Below, piece by piece: positions 16,908 through 26,393 of a stretch of 64,000 nucleotides of DNA. Both the position numbers and the translations under genes were made by a program. The DNA is taken from contig NZ_BOOP01000015.1 of assembly GCF_016863295.1 (NCBI RefSeq), forward strand, positions 145,486 through 209,485. The letters run 5' to 3'. Under the pieces are notes generated by a model. That model saw nothing but the letters and a program-made list of their open reading frames with translations, was not told where the DNA came from and did no database searches. Each line of letters starts with the position of its first letter. Position 1 is the first letter of the stretch. The stretch is from Planotetraspora phitsanulokensis. GTDB taxonomy: Bacteria; Actinomycetota; Actinomycetes; Streptosporangiales; Streptosporangiaceae.

Positions 16908-18050
16908 ACGGGCCGGCCTGTTCAGCCCCGCCTCGACGTGGTTCACGGCCGTGATGGCACCGTACGCCAGCAGACGCACGAGGTCGGCGTCGCCGTCCGG
17001 CGTGGCGGTCCGGGTGACGGACCGCCACGCGGCCACGTCCGTGTCGGCGATCCGGTACGGCGCGACCGCGGCGAGCAGGGCCAGCCGGGCGGCGGGGCGG
17101 TCGGCCTCGGGCAGGAGGGCCGTCTGATCGGACGGCCATCCGCCCGCGAGGGGCGGATGCGCGCCGTCCCACTCCCGGACCTGGGCCTCGACGACCTGCC
17201 GGGCGTCGGCGCCGAGCAGCGCCCCGCCGCTCCCCGCGGCCGCGCGAAGGGCGGCGAACGCGGCGGCTATCGCCGTGCCGCTCGATGAGCTCGCCGTCCA
17301 CGCCGGTGCCGGGCCCGCCCAGAAGCTCGAGCCGTCCGACGAGGCCGGGCCCTCCCACGCACCCGAGCCCTCCCACGCACCCGAACTGTCCGACGGATCC
17401 GGACCCATGGGTACCCGGAGCAGCGGCATCCGGAGCAACGGCAGGCTCCGGCCCGGCTCCTGCCGCCGCCGGGTGGTGCGGGCCACGGCACGCCCGCCTG
17501 CCCGCCGCACGAGCCGCCACCGCTGGACGCCGCCGGGGAGCAGGTCGTCGGTCAGGAGCGCCGACGCCATGCGGTTGACGAAGTGGAAGGCCAGCGCGGT
17601 CCCGATGTGCTCGGCCGCGAGGCCGGCGGGGAAGGGCGGCTCCGCGTGACCGGTCTCTTCAGGCGTGCGGGTGGCCATCGCCCAGGCGAGCAACCGCGCC
17701 TGCCGAGGGTCGGCCGGGGTTCCGCCCCGCGCGACCGTCTCCGCGAGCTCGTGGGCGCCGGTCGCATGGAGCAGCATTGTGTGCGCGTCGACGCAGAAGG
17801 GACATCGGTTGGCCAGCGACACGGCGACGGCCACGACCTCCTTGTCCGTCCTGGAGGCTTCACCGGCGACCAGCGACTCACGCACCATGGCCCAGGTCGC
17901 GGCCAGCACATCGGGTGCGGGCGACAGGGTCATGAACAGCGGCATCCGGGCGAGGCCGAAGTCGTCGGCAAGCTGGCGGTAGACCTCGGCGACCTGGCCG
18001 GTCGCCGCCTCCGTCGATGTCGGGGTGACGTAGCGGAACGGTGTGGGCAT
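16902..18050 (-). CDS. AhpD-like / carboxymuconolactone decarboxylase family protein
   Basis: A 382-aa protein. The N-terminal domain (residues ~1-190) carries the AhpD active-site arrangement KEVVAVAVSLANRCPFCVDAHTMLLH, with the Glu, CxxC and distal His needed for peroxidase or thiol-disulfide chemistry. The C-terminal ~110 residues form a second, degenerate all-helical domain (AVNHVEAGL end) without CxxC. The two are joined by a low-complexity Ser/Trp/Gly-rich linker (SGAWEGSGAWEG repeats near residue 235). ATG 18050 gives the standard start (MPTPFRYVTP). It is convergent with PhzF and divergent from the histidine kinase. Confidence 0.75.
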   Translation of the reverse strand: MPTPFRYVTPTSTEAATGQVAEVYRQLADDFGLARMPLFMTLSPAPDVLAATWAMVRESLVAGEASRTDKEVVAVAVSLANRCPFCVDAHTMLLHATGAHELAETVARGGTPADPRQARLLAWAMATRTPEETGHAEPPFPAGLAAEHIGTALAFHFVNRMASALLTDDLLPGGVQRWRLVRRAGGRAVARTTRRRQEPGRSLPLLRMPLLRVPMGPDPSDSSGAWEGSGAWEGPASSDGSSFWAGPAPAWTASSSSGTAIAAAFAALRAAAGSGGALLGADARQVVEAQVREWDGAHPPLAGGWPSDQTALLPEADRPAARLALLAAVAPYRIADTDVAAWRSVTRTATPDGDADLVRLLAYGAITAVNHVEAGLNRPARA

Positions 18051-18299
18051 GTCAGGTGCCTCCGGTGCCTGAGGTACGGCGCGACGGCGGTTCGCCTGCG
18101 GCACATGGTGGCGATGGGCGGCGCGCCGGTGTCCTGATCGATGCTGCTCGCCCGGCCGCTCCGTGTCGTCGTACGGGGGAAGGCCGTGTCCGCCACTCCC
18201 CCACGGTCCCCGGCGGGAGGACGTACTCCACGGGAAGTAGTGCGGGATCGGTCCCATGGGGGGAAGACCGAAGCCCCGAAAGCGGATTATCGTGCGACC

Positions 18300-19694
18300 A
18301 TGAACGGTGATCGCGGATTGCGCCCCCATGCCCCGGACATCGGGCTCGCCGCCGGCGTGGGGGCTCTGCTGGCGGTCGGCGGCGTGATCATTCCTGCGCC
18401 GGTGGCCACCGCGCCGGGGCCGCTCGGGTACGCCGCCATCGTCGTGGGAGCCGCCGGCCTCGCCTTCTGCCGCCGTGCCCCTCTCGCGGCTCTCGCCGTC
18501 ACCACGGTCGGCATGCTGACCTATCTCCTGCAGTGGGGAGCGACCACGTCGGCGGCCTTCCCGGTGCTGATCACCGTGTGCTTCGCCGCGAGGGCGGGCC
18601 ACCGCGTGCCGGCCATCGTGGCCAGCGTGATCCACCTGGCAGGCAGTCTGGCGGTCGCGCTGTCGGCCACTCCGCCGCCGGGTGTCGCGCCGCCACTGCC
18701 CCGCGACATCGCCGACCGCACCGGCCTGCTCCTCGGCTGGTTCGTCGCCGCCAACGTGATGGGCGTGGTCGCCCGGCACCGCCAGGCGTATCTGCAGCAG
18801 GTGGAGCAACGGGCGATCGAGGCCGAGCGGACCCGCGAGGAGACCGCACTGCGCCGAGCCGGCGAGGAGCGCCTGCGGATCGCCCGCGAACTGCACGACT
18901 CGCTCACCCACAGCATCTCCATCATCAAAGTCCAGTCGGGCGTGGCCGTACACCTCGCGCGCAAGCGCGGCGAGGAGGTGCCCGACGCGCTGGTCACCAT
19001 TCAGGAGGCGAGCGGAGAGGCCATGCGCGAGCTTCGGGCGACGCTCGAGGTGCTGCGCGTCCCCGGCGACGAGACCGCGGGAGGCGGGGTGGACCGGCTC
19101 GCCGATCTGGCCGAACGCACCCAGGCGACCGGGGTGCCCACCGACCTCGAGGTCAGCGGGACGCCTCAGCCGTTGCCCGCCGACGTCGACCGGGCGGTCT
19201 ACCGCATCGTCCAGGAGTCCCTCACCAACATCGCCCGGCATGCGGGTCCCGCGACGGCCCGAATCCGCCTCCGCTATTCGCCGGACGAGCTGGTCGTCCA
19301 GGTCGACGACGACGGGAGGGCCCGGCCGGGCGACGCCCCGACGCCCGGTTTCGGGCTGACCGGCATGCGCGAGCGGGTCGCCGCGCTCGGCGGGACGCTC
19401 ACGGCCGAGGCCCGAGCGGAGGGAGGCTTCACCGTCCTCGCGGAGATCCCGCTGAACGGGTCACGACCTGACGGCGCGGGGCTCACCAAGGCGCCCCTGT
19501 CCAGCCCAAGACCCGCCGACGCCGACCATCCCGGCGCAGGAGCCGCCGACGCCGACCATCCCAGCGCTCGACCCGCCGACGCCGGCCCTCCCGGCGCGGG
19601 ACTCGCCGGAGCGGGCCTTGCCGGTGCGCGGCGGATCGGCGCGGAACGCAACGGCACGCGGCCGGGGGCGCCGGTGGGCGAGGGGCCGGCGTGA
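18300..19694 (+). CDS. NarL-type sensor histidine kinase
   Basis: A 464-aa membrane kinase. About five hydrophobic segments fill residues 14-157. A coiled linker leads to the HisKA_3 dimerisation box RIARELHDSLTHSISII with phospho-acceptor His199, then the ATPase domain with VQESLTNIARHA, VQVDDDG and GFGLTGMRERVAALGG. No extracellular sensor domain is present, so the signal is probably in the membrane. The last ~75 residues are an Ala/Pro/Asp-rich tail built from 30-bp DNA repeats. ATG 18300 is chosen because the upstream frame is Arg-rich and lacks membrane character. A GTGA overlap couples it to the response regulator. Confidence 0.85.
   Translation: MNGDRGLRPHAPDIGLAAGVGALLAVGGVIIPAPVATAPGPLGYAAIVVGAAGLAFCRRAPLAALAVTTVGMLTYLLQWGATTSAAFPVLITVCFAARAGHRVPAIVASVIHLAGSLAVALSATPPPGVAPPLPRDIADRTGLLLGWFVAANVMGVVARHRQAYLQQVEQRAIEAERTREETALRRAGEERLRIARELHDSLTHSISIIKVQSGVAVHLARKRGEEVPDALVTIQEASGEAMRELRATLEVLRVPGDETAGGGVDRLADLAERTQATGVPTDLEVSGTPQPLPADVDRAVYRIVQESLTNIARHAGPATARIRLRYSPDELVVQVDDDGRARPGDAPTPGFGLTGMRERVAALGGTLTAEARAEGGFTVLAEIPLNGSRPDGAGLTKAPLSSPRPADADHPGAGAADADHPSARPADAGPPGAGLAGAGLAGARRIGAERNGTRPGAPVGEGPA
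19511..19630 (+). repeat. Four degenerate 30-bp tandem repeats in the kinase tail
   Basis: Units at 19511, 19541, 19571 and 19601 encode decapeptides of the pattern (R/G)(P/A)ADADHPGA. The fourth unit is the most diverged (GLAGAGLAGA). They extend the kinase C-terminus beyond the ATPase domain. Confidence 0.65.
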
Positions 19695-20365
19695 ACCGCG
19701 CGATCCGCGTGCTCCTCGTCGACGACCAGGCGCTCATCCGGGCCGGGTTCCGCGCGCTTCTGAGCGCCGAGGACGACATCGAGGTCGTCGGCGAGGCCCG
19801 CGACGGCCATCAGGGCGTGGCGATGGCGCAGCAGCACCTGCCGGACGTCGCCCTTGTGGACGTCCAGATGCCCGGGATGGACGGCATCGAGACCACCCGC
19901 CGGATCGCCGCCGACGCACGCCTGGAAGGCGTGCACGTGGTGATCCTCACCAACTACGGCCTGGACGACTACGTCTTCCAGGCCCTGCGCGCGGGAGCGA
20001 GCGGGTTCCTGCTCAAGGACACCGAGCCGGCGGAGTTGCTGAGAGCCGTCCGGGTCGCCGCGCTCGGCGAGGCGCTCCTGTCCCCCTCCATCACGCGCAT
20101 GCTCATCAGCGAGTACGTCTCCCGCCCGCCGGACGGCATCCGGCCGTCGGCCCTGGAGATGCTCACCAGGCGCGAGCGCGAGGTGGTCGCGCTGGTCGCG
20201 CGCGGGCTCAACAACGACGACATCGCCGGGCGCATGGTGATCAGCCCGTACACCGCCAAGACGCACGTCAGCCGGGCCATGACCAAGCTCGGGGCGCGCG
20301 ACCGGGCACAGCTCGTCGTCTTCGCCTACGAGTCGGGCCTGGTCACCGCGCGGGACTCGGGCTGA
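19691..20365 (+). CDS. NarL/FixJ-family response regulator
   Basis: A 224-aa two-domain regulator. The receiver domain has acidic DD at residues 11-12, phospho-acceptor Asp57 (LVDVQMPG), Thr in VVILTNYG and the switch Lys in GFLLKDTE. The LuxR/GerE HTH spans residues ~155-215 (LTRREREVVALVARGLNNDDIAGRM and TAKTHVSRAMTKLGARDRAQ). It is the cognate partner of the overlapping histidine kinase. Its stop overlaps the 3' end of the convergent M20 gene by 23 bp, so the two transcripts are partly antisense. Targets are unknown; autoregulation is common in this family. Confidence 0.9.
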   Translation: MNRAIRVLLVDDQALIRAGFRALLSAEDDIEVVGEARDGHQGVAMAQQHLPDVALVDVQMPGMDGIETTRRIAADARLEGVHVVILTNYGLDDYVFQALRAGASGFLLKDTEPAELLRAVRVAALGEALLSPSITRMLISEYVSRPPDGIRPSALEMLTRREREVVALVARGLNNDDIAGRMVISPYTAKTHVSRAMTKLGARDRAQLVVFAYESGLVTARDSG

Positions 20366-21572
20366 CGGGCTCCGCCAGCAGGTCCTCGAGGACCCGGGCG
20401 AGGGCGGCGACGCCGGCCAGGCAGTCGGCCCGCTCGGCGTGCTCCTCCGGCGAGTGCGAGACACCCGTCGGATTGCGCACGAACAACATGGCCGTGGGAA
20501 CGGCGGAGGCGAGGATGCCCGCGTCGTGACCCGCGCCCGTGGGCAGGACGGGAGCTCCGCCGAGCAGCCCTGCCAGGCGGTCGCGGAGCGGGCCGTCGAA
20601 GTCCACCACCGGCGTGAACGACTCGCGGACGACCTCCGCCCCCGACGCACGGGTGATCTCCGCCACGAGCGCGTCCAGCACGGCGGGGTCGGCGGCCCGG
20701 GAATCCAGCCACGCGGTGACCCGCGACGGGATGGCGTTGGTGCCGTTGGGCTCGACCACGACCTTCCCGAAGGTGGCGAGCGCGCCGGAGCGCCGCGCTC
20801 GTTCCCGGGCGTCCAGGACGGCGGCGGCGAAGGCCGGCATCGGGTCGCGGCGATCCTCCATGCGCGTCGTGCCCGCGTGGTTCGCCTGCCCGTGGAAGTC
20901 GAACCGCCAGCGGCCGTGCGGCCAGATCGCGGAGGCGACCCCGATCGGGGCGTCGCCCAGGTTCCTGCCCTGCTCGACGTGGAGCTCCACGAAGGCCGCG
21001 ATCCTCGACAGCCGTTCCTCGTCACGCCCGAGCGCCGAGGGGTCGCGGCCCGCCTTCTCCATGGCGGCCGCCAGGCTCACGCCGCCGTCGTCGGTGAGGG
21101 CGCGCGCCCGGTCCGCGTCGAGGACGCCGGTCATGAGCCGCGAACCGACGCACGCGACGCCGAACCTGGCGCCCTCCTCGTCGCCGAAGTTGACGATCCC
21201 GAGCGGGCGCGATCCGACCGCGCCGCGCTCGCGGAGGAGGTCGAGCGCGGCGAAGGCCGACACCACGCCGAGAGGGCCGTCGAAGGCTCCTCCGTCGGGC
21301 ACCGAGTCGAGGTGGGAGCCGGTGACGACGGCGCCGCCGGCGGCCGGGTCTCCCGACCAGGCCCACTGGTTGCCGTTCCTGTCGACCTCGTAGGCGAGCC
21401 CTCTGGCGCGCGCCTGCTCCTCGAACCAGGCGCGGCACTCGGCGTCGGCGGCCGTCCACGCGTGGCGGCGGTAGCCGCCGGTCCCGCTGTGCCGCCCCAC
21501 CGGGAGCAGCTCCGCCCACATGCGGGCGAAGCCGTCCTCGGCCTGTACGGCGGCCCGCTCCGGGTCGATCAC
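20343..21572 (-). CDS. M20-family amidohydrolase (allantoate amidohydrolase / alternative HutG type)
   Basis: A 409-aa zinc-dependent M20D-type hydrolase of the N-carbamoyl amino acid/allantoate amidohydrolase group. Metal-site motifs are [19 protein letters not shown] near residues 75-93, [11 protein letters not shown] near 116-126, ELHVEQG near 181-187, and the C-terminal PTGAGHDAG and SHSPEEH stretches. Its GTG start overlaps the hutU stop (GTGA), so it is co-translated with hutU. Because of that context I favour action on an N-formimino- or N-formyl-glutamate intermediate of histidine breakdown, an 'alternative' HutG, over a true allantoate role. This is inference from gene context. Confidence 0.75.
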   Translation of the reverse strand: MIDPERAAVQAEDGFARMWAELLPVGRHSGTGGYRRHAWTAADAECRAWFEEQARARGLAYEVDRNGNQWAWSGDPAAGGAVVTGSHLDSVPDGGAFDGPLGVVSAFAALDLLRERGAVGSRPLGIVNFGDEEGARFGVACVGSRLMTGVLDADRARALTDDGGVSLAAAMEKAGRDPSALGRDEERLSRIAAFVELHVEQGRNLGDAPIGVASAIWPHGRWRFDFHGQANHAGTTRMEDRRDPMPAFAAAVLDARERARRSGALATFGKVVVEPNGTNAIPSRVTAWLDSRAADPAVLDALVAEITRASGAEVVRESFTPVVDFDGPLRDRLAGLLGGAPVLPTGAGHDAGILASAVPTAMLFVRNPTGVSHSPEEHAERADCLAGVAALARVLEDLLAEPVSPSPAR

Positions 21573-23233
21573 GCGCCCTCGCTCATCGGGATCCGCACGC
21601 CGCGCTCGCCCGCGACCTCGGCGGCCCGGTCGTAGCCGGCGTCGACGTGCCGGATGACGCCCATCCCCGGGTCGTTGGTCAGGACCCGCCTGATCTTCTC
21701 CCCGGCGAGAGCCGTACCGTCGGCGACCGTGACCTGGCCCGCGTGGATGGACCGGCCGATTCCGACGCCGCCTCCGTGGTGGATGGACACCCACGACGCG
21801 CCCGACGCGACGTTGACCATCGCGTTGAGCAGCGGCCAGTCGGCGATCGCGTCGGAGCCGTCGAGCATGGCCTCGGTCTCGCGGTACGGCGAGGCCACGC
21901 TGCCGGCGTCGAGATGGTCGCGGCCGATCACGATGGGGGCCCGCAGCTCTCCGGAGGCGACCATGTCGTTGAACCGCTCGCCGGCCCGGTCGCGCTCGCC
22001 GTACCCCAGCCAGCAGATCCGCGCCGGGAGCCCCTGGAAGGCGACCCGCTCGCCCGCCATGCGGATCCAGCGGGCCAGCGCCTCGTTCTCGGGGAAGAGC
22101 TCCAGGATCGCCTGGTCGGTCTTGGCGATGTCCTCCGGATCGCCCGACAGCGCCGCCCAGCGGAACGGGCCCTTGCCCTCGCAGAACAGCGGCCGGATGT
22201 AGGCGGGCACGAAACCGGGGAAGTCGAAGGCCCTGCCGTACCCCGCGAGCTGGGCCTCGCCGCGGATCGAGTTGCCGTAGTCGAAGACCTCGGCCCCCGC
22301 GTCCTGGAAGCCGACCATGGCCTCGACGTGCCTGGCCATCGACGCGCGGGCCCGTTCCGTGAAGCCCTCGGGGTCCTTGGCCGCCTCGGCGGCCATGTCC
22401 TCGAACGCCACCCCGACCGGCAGGTAGCTCAGCGGGTCGTGTGCGGACGTCTGGTCGGTCACGATGTCGATCTCCGCGCTCCGGGCCAGCAGCTCCGGCA
22501 CGGCCTCCGCCGCGTTGGCCTCGACGCCGATCGACAGCGGCCGGCGCGCGTCGCGGGCCTCGTAGGCCAGGCGCAGGGCCTCGTCGAGGCTGTCCGCCCG
22601 GACGTCGAGGTAGCGGTGCTCGATCCGCCGCTCGATCGAGCGCGGGTCGCAGTCGATGCAGATCGCCACGCCGCCGTTCATCGTGACCGCGAGCGGCTGG
22701 GCGCCGCCCATGCCGCCGAGCCCGGCGGTGAGCGTGATCGTGCCGGCCAGCGACCCGCCGAACCGCTTGGCCGCCACGGCCGCGAAGGTCTCGTAGGTGC
22801 CCTGGAGGATGCCCTGTGTGCCGATGTAGATCCACGATCCCGCGGTCATCTGGCCGTACATGGTCAGGCCGAGCTGCTCCAGCCGCCTGAACTCGGGCCA
22901 GGTCGCCCAGTCGCCGACCAGGTTGGAGTTCGCAAGAAGCACCCGCGGCGCCCACTCGTGGGTGGTCATCACGCCCACGGGACGGCCGGACTGCACGAGG
23001 AGCGTCTCGTCGGCGCGCAGCGTGCCGAGGGTCCGGACGATCGCGTCGAACGACCGCCAGTCACGGGCGGCCCTGCCGGTCCCTCCGTAGACGACGAGCT
23101 TGTCGGGATGCTCGGCGACCTCCGGATCGAGGTTGTTCATCAACATCCGCAGGGCGGCCTCCTGCTGCCATCCCTGGGTGTTCAGCGACGTGCCCCGCGG
23201 TGCCCGTACCGGGCGCGGACCGCTCTGCTCCAT
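21569..23233 (-). CDS. hutU: Urocanate hydratase
   Basis: A 554-aa urocanase, the NAD+-dependent second enzyme of histidine degradation (urocanate to imidazolonepropionate). Diagnostic stretches include [38 protein letters not shown] near residue 80, the NAD-binding [22 protein letters not shown] near 170, and [34 protein letters not shown] lies 8 nt before ATG 23233, so this start is preferred to the GTG two codons upstream. Full length for the family is about 550 aa. HutH and HutI are not in the window. Confidence 0.95.
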   Translation of the reverse strand: MEQSGPRPVRAPRGTSLNTQGWQQEAALRMLMNNLDPEVAEHPDKLVVYGGTGRAARDWRSFDAIVRTLGTLRADETLLVQSGRPVGVMTTHEWAPRVLLANSNLVGDWATWPEFRRLEQLGLTMYGQMTAGSWIYIGTQGILQGTYETFAAVAAKRFGGSLAGTITLTAGLGGMGGAQPLAVTMNGGVAICIDCDPRSIERRIEHRYLDVRADSLDEALRLAYEARDARRPLSIGVEANAAEAVPELLARSAEIDIVTDQTSAHDPLSYLPVGVAFEDMAAEAAKDPEGFTERARASMARHVEAMVGFQDAGAEVFDYGNSIRGEAQLAGYGRAFDFPGFVPAYIRPLFCEGKGPFRWAALSGDPEDIAKTDQAILELFPENEALARWIRMAGERVAFQGLPARICWLGYGERDRAGERFNDMVASGELRAPIVIGRDHLDAGSVASPYRETEAMLDGSDAIADWPLLNAMVNVASGASWVSIHHGGGVGIGRSIHAGQVTVADGTALAGEKIRRVLTNDPGMGVIRHVDAGYDRAAEVAGERGVRIPMSEGA

Positions 23234-23312
23234 CTTCACGACCTCCTCGACGGCCGTCGGCCGCGGCCGACACGCTCATTCATATCCAAACACCGCTGGA
23301 CGGCAGGGCGCG

Positions 23313-24014
23313 TCAGACGCCCTCGGCCAGCCATTCCTGCACCTGCTTGCGCGCGTGGTGCAACCGGGACTTCACGGTGCCCAGCGGGATCTCGAGCCGC
23401 TCGACGATCTCGGAGTACTCCAGCTCGCCGATGTCCCGGTAGACCAGCGGGGCCACCAGGTGCGGGTTCTCACGCTCGAGCCGTTCCAGCGCCTCCAGCA
23501 GGTCGAGACGCGAGCCCGCGATCACGCTGGTCGTGCGCGGGTCGGGACGGAGGCTCTCCTCGTCGGTGATGCGCTCCTCGCCGGCCCGCCGCTTGAGCTC
23601 GCGGTACTTCTGGCGAGAGCAGTTCGCGATCACGGTGTACAGCCAGGTGTTGAACTTGCTGCGCCCCTCGAAGGTGTGGATCTTGCGTGCCACCTGCAGC
23701 AGCACGTCCTGCGCGGCCTCCTCCGCGTCCTCCCGGTACGGCAGGAAGCGACCGCAACGCCGTACGACGTCGGGCTCGATGCGCCGGAGCAGAAGATCGA
23801 GAGACGCGGGGTCGCCCGCGGCGGCCTGCGCGGCCAGGGTGTCGGTCTCCGGTGCGGGCGGCACGGGGGCGGCTCCTTCTGTGACTTCTACGACTTCTGC
23901 GACGACTTTGCGGCGTCGTTCATCGGTTCGGCCGACTCGCCCGGCGATTCTGCCGCCGGTTACCCGGGTGGCTCGTCGGGGATGGGCGGACAACCCGGGC
24001 ATGATATACGGCAT
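23313..24014 (-). CDS. ECF-type sigma-70 family RNA polymerase sigma factor
   Basis: A 233-aa sigma factor with region 2 (RCGRFLPYREDAEEAAQDVLLQVARKIHTFEG then FNTWLYTVIANCSRQKYRELKRR) and region 4 (EYSEIVERLEIPLGTVKSRLHHARKQVQEWL), the ECF two-domain plan with an extra ~55-residue N-terminal extension. ATG 24014 is supported by a GGGAGGGG sequence 2-7 nt upstream; ATG 24002 lacks such a site. No anti-sigma gene is adjacent. Its 5' end overlaps that of the divergent membrane kinase by 2 bp, so its promoter lies inside the kinase coding sequence. Kinase control of the sigma factor is a possible, untested link. Confidence 0.8.
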   Translation of the reverse strand: MPYIMPGLSAHPRRATRVTGGRIAGRVGRTDERRRKVVAEVVEVTEGAAPVPPAPETDTLAAQAAAGDPASLDLLLRRIEPDVVRRCGRFLPYREDAEEAAQDVLLQVARKIHTFEGRSKFNTWLYTVIANCSRQKYRELKRRAGEERITDEESLRPDPRTTSVIAGSRLDLLEALERLERENPHLVAPLVYRDIGELEYSEIVERLEIPLGTVKSRLHHARKQVQEWLAEGV

Positions 24015-25551
24015 GTCCCCTCCCCCGCAGATAGGCCGCTACCGGCTCGAACGACGTCTGGGCTCCGGCGCGTTCGCAACGGTGTGGCTGGCCCACGACG
24101 ATCTGCTGGAAGCGCCCGTGGCGGTCAAGGTCATGGCGGAGAACTGGGCGTACCGGATGGACATCCGGGAGCGGTTCCTCTCGGAGGCCCGGCTGCTGCG
24201 CCGCGCCGCGTCGGGCAGCGTGGTGCAGGTCTTCGACATCGGCCAGCTTCCGGACGAGCGGCCCTATTTCGTGATGGAGCACGCCGACCGCGGCACGTTG
24301 GAGGACCGGCTGGCCGACGGCCCGTTGCCCGTGGTGGAGGCGGTCCGGCTGGCGGCGGAGACCGCGCACGGGGTGGCCGCACTCCACGAGGCGGGAATCC
24401 TGCACCGGGACATCAAGCCGTCGAACGTGCTGATCGCGAGCGCGGCGGGCGGCAGGGAACGGGTGCTGGTGGCCGATCTCGGCCTGGCCAAGAGCCTCGC
24501 ACACGCCTCGGGCCTCACCATGGCAGCGGGATCGGCCGGTTACATGGCGCCCGAACAGGCCGAACCGACCGCGGGCATCGACGAGCGGGCCGACGTGTAC
24601 GGCCTGGGCGCGCTCGCCTACCACCTGGTCACGGGAAGCGTCCCCGGATCCCCCGGCAAGACCGTCCCGGTCGGTGACCTTCGGCCCGACCTGCCGGAAG
24701 GCGTACGGCGGGCCATCCAGCGGGCCATGGAGCCCGACAGGGACAACCGGTGGCCCACCGCGGCGAGCTTCGCGGCCGAGCTCGTGAAGGGACTCAGCGA
24801 GCCGGTGAGCACGCCTGGCCACGAGCTGAGCGGCACCCCGGGCGGCACCCCGGGCGGCACCCCGGGCGGCACCCCGGGCGGCACCCCGGGCGGCACGGCG
24901 AACGACACGGTGAGCGACGGCCAGGCCGACGGCGAACCGGCCGGACCGAGCGGACAGCCGGTTGGTCGTCCGGCCGCGCCGCCACGACGGCGTGCACGCC
25001 GGACTCCGCTGGTCGCCGCGCTCACCGTCGCCGTGCTGGCGCTCGCCGGGACCGGTGTCGCCGCCTACCTGGCGTCCTCCCGGTCCGCGCCGGATCTGGT
25101 GGAGGTGAGCGACGCCACCAAGCGGATCACGCTGAAGGTGCCCGCGGCGTGGGGCCGTCAGGTGGTCACCGCCGGCTGGAATCCGAAGAGCCTGGGCCTG
25201 GCGGACTCGCAGGAGCCCGGCCTCACCGTGGCGGACGACCTGAGAAACTGGACCGACCTGAAATCCCAGGTCAACGGCGTGTTCGTCGGCCTCACCGACC
25301 AACCCGCCCTGCCCGCGCGGGTGAACATGATCACGCACGACGGCTGCAGGTACGACAGCGACCGGATGTACGACGGAGGCGAGTGGAAGGGTGAGATCAG
25401 GCGCTGGGTCGGCTGCGCGTCCGGCAGCCTCGAAGAGATCCACCTGACCGGGGCGGGCGCGGGTGCGCCCGCGGTGTACGTGCAGATCCGCCAGCAGGGC
25501 GACACGGATGCGACCGACCAGGTTCTGCGCACCCTTGCGGTCGAAGGCTGA
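24013..25551 (+). CDS. Membrane Ser/Thr protein kinase with extracellular C-terminal domain
   Basis: A 512-aa receptor-type Hanks kinase. Residues ~10-260 are the kinase: GSGAFATVW (18-26), Lys39 in VAVKV, HRDIKPSNVL (131-140), DLG in place of DFG (155-157), and AGYMAPEQ. A Gly/Thr/Pro linker made of five 12-bp repeats follows near residues 274-293, then one transmembrane helix near 335-357, and a ~150-residue extracellular domain that is not PASTA and that I do not recognise. It includes a possible disulfide (NMITHDGCRYDS and RWVGCASG). The start is leaderless-like, because no ribosome site precedes ATG 24013. Divergent overlap with the sigma factor suggests linked regulation. Confidence 0.85.
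   Translation: MSPPPQIGRYRLERRLGSGAFATVWLAHDDLLEAPVAVKVMAENWAYRMDIRERFLSEARLLRRAASGSVVQVFDIGQLPDERPYFVMEHADRGTLEDRLADGPLPVVEAVRLAAETAHGVAALHEAGILHRDIKPSNVLIASAAGGRERVLVADLGLAKSLAHASGLTMAAGSAGYMAPEQAEPTAGIDERADVYGLGALAYHLVTGSVPGSPGKTVPVGDLRPDLPEGVRRAIQRAMEPDRDNRWPTAASFAAELVKGLSEPVSTPGHELSGTPGGTPGGTPGGTPGGTPGGTANDTVSDGQADGEPAGPSGQPVGRPAAPPRRRARRTPLVAALTVAVLALAGTGVAAYLASSRSAPDLVEVSDATKRITLKVPAAWGRQVVTAGWNPKSLGLADSQEPGLTVADDLRNWTDLKSQVNGVFVGLTDQPALPARVNMITHDGCRYDSDRMYDGGEWKGEIRRWVGCASGSLEEIHLTGAGAGAPAVYVQIRQQGDTDATDQVLRTLAVEG
24832..24891 (+). repeat. Five perfect 12-bp tandem repeats in the kinase linker
   Basis: Five identical copies of GGCACCCCGGGC plus a partial sixth. They encode Gly-Thr-Pro-Gly repeats between the kinase domain and the membrane helix. 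Copy number could vary by slippage and would change linker length without a frameshift. Confidence 0.9.
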
Positions 25552-25639
25552 CGCGGCGACGCGCGAGAACTTTCCCGCCCGGATCCCCATCTCACCGGGT
25601 GAAGAAGAGTTCGCACAGGACCCAGGAAATGAGGAAGAC

Positions 25640-26359
25640 GTGGCTGACCATCGGGAACCAGGCATCGAGCGGCGCATGGGGTCGATGCTCCCGAGCTCGG
25701 GCGTGCCGCGAGCCCTGTTGTACACGGTGACCGCGGCCGCCTCCATCGCCGTGCTGGCCGGCTGCACGGGCGTCATCAACGCCTCCGCCCCGCAGACGCT
25801 GCCGGGGTCGGCGCAGCCCGCGGACGTGGATCCCACGGACGACACGCCCGCACAGGATGCTCCCGCCGCGCCGGAGACTCCGTCCGCGCCCGAGCAGCCC
25901 GCCGGACCGGGCGTCGCCCCGTCCCGGCCGCCGAAGCCGGGGATCGCCGCCTGCGCCACGCAGCAGCTCAAGATCACCATGAAGGCGCCGGACGCGGGCG
26001 CCGGTTCCGTGAACGTCGCGCTGGTCTTCGCCAACGCCTCCAAGGTCCCCTGCACCCTCAGCGGCTATCCCGGCGTCTCGTACGTCGCGGAGAAGGGGGT
26101 CCAGTCGGGCAACGCCGCGGAGCGCAGCGCCGAGCGCGCGACCACCGTGACGCTCAAGCCCGGCGCCGCGGCGGTCGCCCAGCTGCGCGACGCCAACGGA
26201 GTCGGCGGATACGACCCCAAGGAGTGCCTGCTCGTCCCCGCCCAGGGCCTGCGGATTTACCCTCCGAACCAGAAGGTCGCGGCGTTCCTCCCCTGGAAGA
26301 CCACGCACTGCTCCGGCACGACCATCCACTCGCTGACCGTCGGGCCCGTCCAGAGCTGA
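25640..26359 (+). CDS. DUF4232-type secreted lipoprotein
   Basis: A 239-aa protein with a signal peptide ending in a lipobox (SIAVLAGC, Cys near residue 42), a Pro/Ala/Glu-rich spacer (residues ~55-105), and a C-terminal beta-sandwich of the DUF4232 type with paired cysteines (IAACATQQLKITMK; NASKVPCTLSGYPGVSYV). GTG 25640 is preceded by GAGGAA; a later in-frame ATG would also retain the signal. It should be anchored outside the cell membrane. It follows the membrane kinase by 88 bp on the same strand and may be part of the same extracytoplasmic system. The function is unknown. Confidence 0.75.
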   Translation: MADHREPGIERRMGSMLPSSGVPRALLYTVTAAASIAVLAGCTGVINASAPQTLPGSAQPADVDPTDDTPAQDAPAAPETPSAPEQPAGPGVAPSRPPKPGIAACATQQLKITMKAPDAGAGSVNVALVFANASKVPCTLSGYPGVSYVAEKGVQSGNAAERSAERATTVTLKPGAAAVAQLRDANGVGGYDPKECLLVPAQGLRIYPPNQKVAAFLPWKTTHCSGTTIHSLTVGPVQS

Positions 26360-26393
26360 AATCGGCTGGTCTCCCGCGACGGGACCTGGCACT

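Noticed and set aside
18141..18299. An upstream extension of the sensor kinase
   Set aside because: The extra ~53 codons are Arg/Pro-rich without membrane character, and the region is the divergent promoter shared with the AhpD-like gene.
24832..24891. A CRISPR-like array
   Set aside because: The repeats are head-to-tail without spacers and lie in a coding linker. The arrays at 61015, 61407 and 63918 also lack spacers, and no cas genes are present.
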